Assembly (NCBI GenBank): GCA_038502055.1
Contig: JAXRKN010000036.1
Location: forward strand, 3,472,001 to 3,536,000
Direction: 5' to 3'
Length of the DNA: 64,000 bases
Origin: Tanytarsus gracilentus
Lineage: Eukaryota; Arthropoda; Insecta; Diptera; Chironomidae
Below, in pieces: positions 62,032 to 64,000 of this stretch (position 1 is its first letter; each line of letters starts with the position of its first letter). Made by a program: the position numbers and the translations under genes. The notes beneath the pieces were generated by a model. It saw nothing but the letters and a program-made list of their open reading frames with translations. It was not told the origin of the DNA and ran no database searches.

Positions 62032-64000
62032 CTTCCCCAATATATATATGCAATAGCTGGATGCGATAATTTCTTACACAAACATGACCTCGGCGGCGTG
62101 ACGATGCACACAAATATCGTTAATTTACACAGCAAGAGAAATTATAAATAAGTTAGACTTTTTATCAAGCGCATGTTGAGAAAATATTTGGTTGAGGTTT
62201 GAGGTGCTAATGAAGGATGGTTAGACTTTTCCACAAATCTCATGTTCATGTTTAATGTGACACATTTTCTCCAGACTGTTGATTTTTCTAAACATAATTA
62301 AAAGAAAGTTTTTAACCACAAATTTTAGCGTCATCTCGTTAGAAAATCAAATTTTAGCACAAAATTTTCCGGTTAAATTTGTTTCACGCCCTTATAAATC
62401 CTCGCATTTTATCATGGTGATGACATCAATGCGTGATTAAATATATCGATGTCACCATTCATCGTCAGCTGTAAATCGATTTTGTTTGCTCTACGGAAGT
62501 TTAACGAAAATAAAACATTTCTTCGACGATGCACGACATCGAAATCAACAGGCGTCGCATTAATAAATATTGAGCTATTCATGACATTGAAAAATCACTT
62601 GAAAAACTTTTTTCTTCTTATCGACTAGTCAATAACTTTTTTTAGATCATTCCTTAATGCTCGATGTCATCGTGTCTCATTTATTTTTGGCTTTATCAGT
62701 AAGTGAATGCGACAATATGCTGTTATTGTTTATTGTTGAGTTCATCATTGATAACGATAAAAATTGTTTAGCCGCGTTGCTCATTAAATCGGAATTTCTC
62801 ACTCGACAGTGATTTTTTATTTATTGCGCAATCATATTTGTGTCGGGAGTGCGATAAAGATCTAAAAAAGTTAAATATTATTTAGTGCAACAATAAAAAT
62901 ATTTTGACTCAGAATTACCGCGAAAAAATATATCCATAAATCATGATCTAACGATTAATATCGGTTCTCGCAGCTTAATAAAATGTTTTCATCGAAAATA
63001 ATAAATTAAAATATTGCGAAAAAAATCAATTCGTTTTCATAGGAGACTGAAAATGGCATAAAAATGCGAGTTATGCACTTGAGGCGTGCAATATGCGAGC
63101 ACAGAAGTTTCTGCCATAAAATTCAATTGCAATTTTAGTATGCGGTGCTTTTCAACCTGCAAACGAACTTTTTTGTTTGCATTATTAATAAACTTTTTTT
63201 TCTCTCTCTCTCACTTTATTATCGATTTGTCTGCTACTCCAATTTCACAATATATCGCGACATGGCATGTCTTTATTGCTTTATAGTAAATGTAGAAAAG
63301 GTTTGATCACCTAGAAAGCCATTCGTGAATATCACTCAAGTTGTGCTAATGAATGTTCTTGTTCGATGTTATGGACCTCAGTGATGGAAATAACACGAGC
63401 GTATTAAGTGTCGCAATTAGCGATCTAAGACATGGTAAAATTTTTTTTCTAGAATATTTCCGTTAATTGGTGTGATGCAAAAAACCGATTCTTGAAAGCT
63501 ACAAAATTATTAAATTTAAATATCAATTCAACTAGTCAAATGATTTATTATTTTTTGCAAAACACCCTTCAACTAATTTATTTAAATAACACAAAGACAA
63601 AATTGGGACAAAAACAATAATTTTGTATTGCACACTTTAGTGTTTTTGGAAATTGAGAGCGTGCAAGATGCATCTGTCATTATTAAATTCTACCATATCC
63701 ATAATGGCATTTCCAATTTGCAATCGATTTTTCATTTGGCGTTACACGAGACTTTTTTTCTGCCTCAATTTTCGTACTTTATTTATATTTTTTCAATTGT
63801 TGTGAGCTATGCTTGAAATAATTAATGTGAACGTGTATGAAACGAAGAAAGACTGAGTTGGCACAAAAATTTCATGCCGTTTGAGAAAAAAAAATATTGT
63901 AAAGTCCATTTGCGAAATATTTGTTTACAGTTTATATTTCTAACCCACCGAGTTAGTTAAGTTTTTTTGTGACACTCAACAATGACGAAACTTTTCAAGT
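62032..64000. other. Gene-poor right end
   Basis: AT-rich sequence with a CT microsatellite near 63200. No gene, tRNA or repeat shared with the rest of the window was recognised. Confidence 0.5.

Overview
This is nuclear DNA from an insect, most likely a dipteran, and a lower (midge-like) fly would fit. The window is AT-rich. Introns in the recognised genes are mostly 50-120 bp with GT-AG ends, and MCM7, NF45/ILF2 and CHID1 read as insect orthologues. All gene identities come from reading the sequence; no database search was run, and the genus is a guess.

Region 1 (1-13.2 kb) is gene-dense. NF45/ILF2 lies on the + strand. Six minus-strand loci follow: a MINPP1-type inositol polyphosphate phosphatase, a broken PLD3/4-like gene, CHID1, MCM7 and an intact PLD3/4-like gene. 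That makes five genes, with a 1.19-kb non-autonomous repeat element lying between the broken PLD copy and CHID1. The two PLD copies are paralogues. The intact one carries a type II membrane anchor, while the damaged one begins with a signal peptide. A divergent promoter gap at 12.83-13.2 kb ends in a possible small coding exon on the + strand.

Region 2 (13.2-50.6 kb) is almost devoid of genes; one unrecognised 131-codon minus-strand reading frame lies at 18.0-18.4 kb. From 19.3 to 48.5 kb there is a previously unannotated tandem array. Five blocks (called A-E here) recur in the same order, A-B-C-D-E, A-B-C-D-E, A-B, but their orientations differ: + + + + +, then - + - + -, then - +. The copies are nearly identical by eye, and the spacers between blocks are not. 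In the third unit the A-B junction is interrupted by a second copy of the repeat element. The second unit keeps the matching empty site.

Region 3 (50.6-64 kb) holds the first exons of a + strand gene for an unrecognised low-complexity, probably adaptor-like protein (PPxY and YEEI motifs). Its downstream exons lie outside the window. A possible alternative first exon sits at 57.66 kb, with a possible minus-strand first exon at 61.8-62.0 kb. The rest looks like intron or intergenic DNA.
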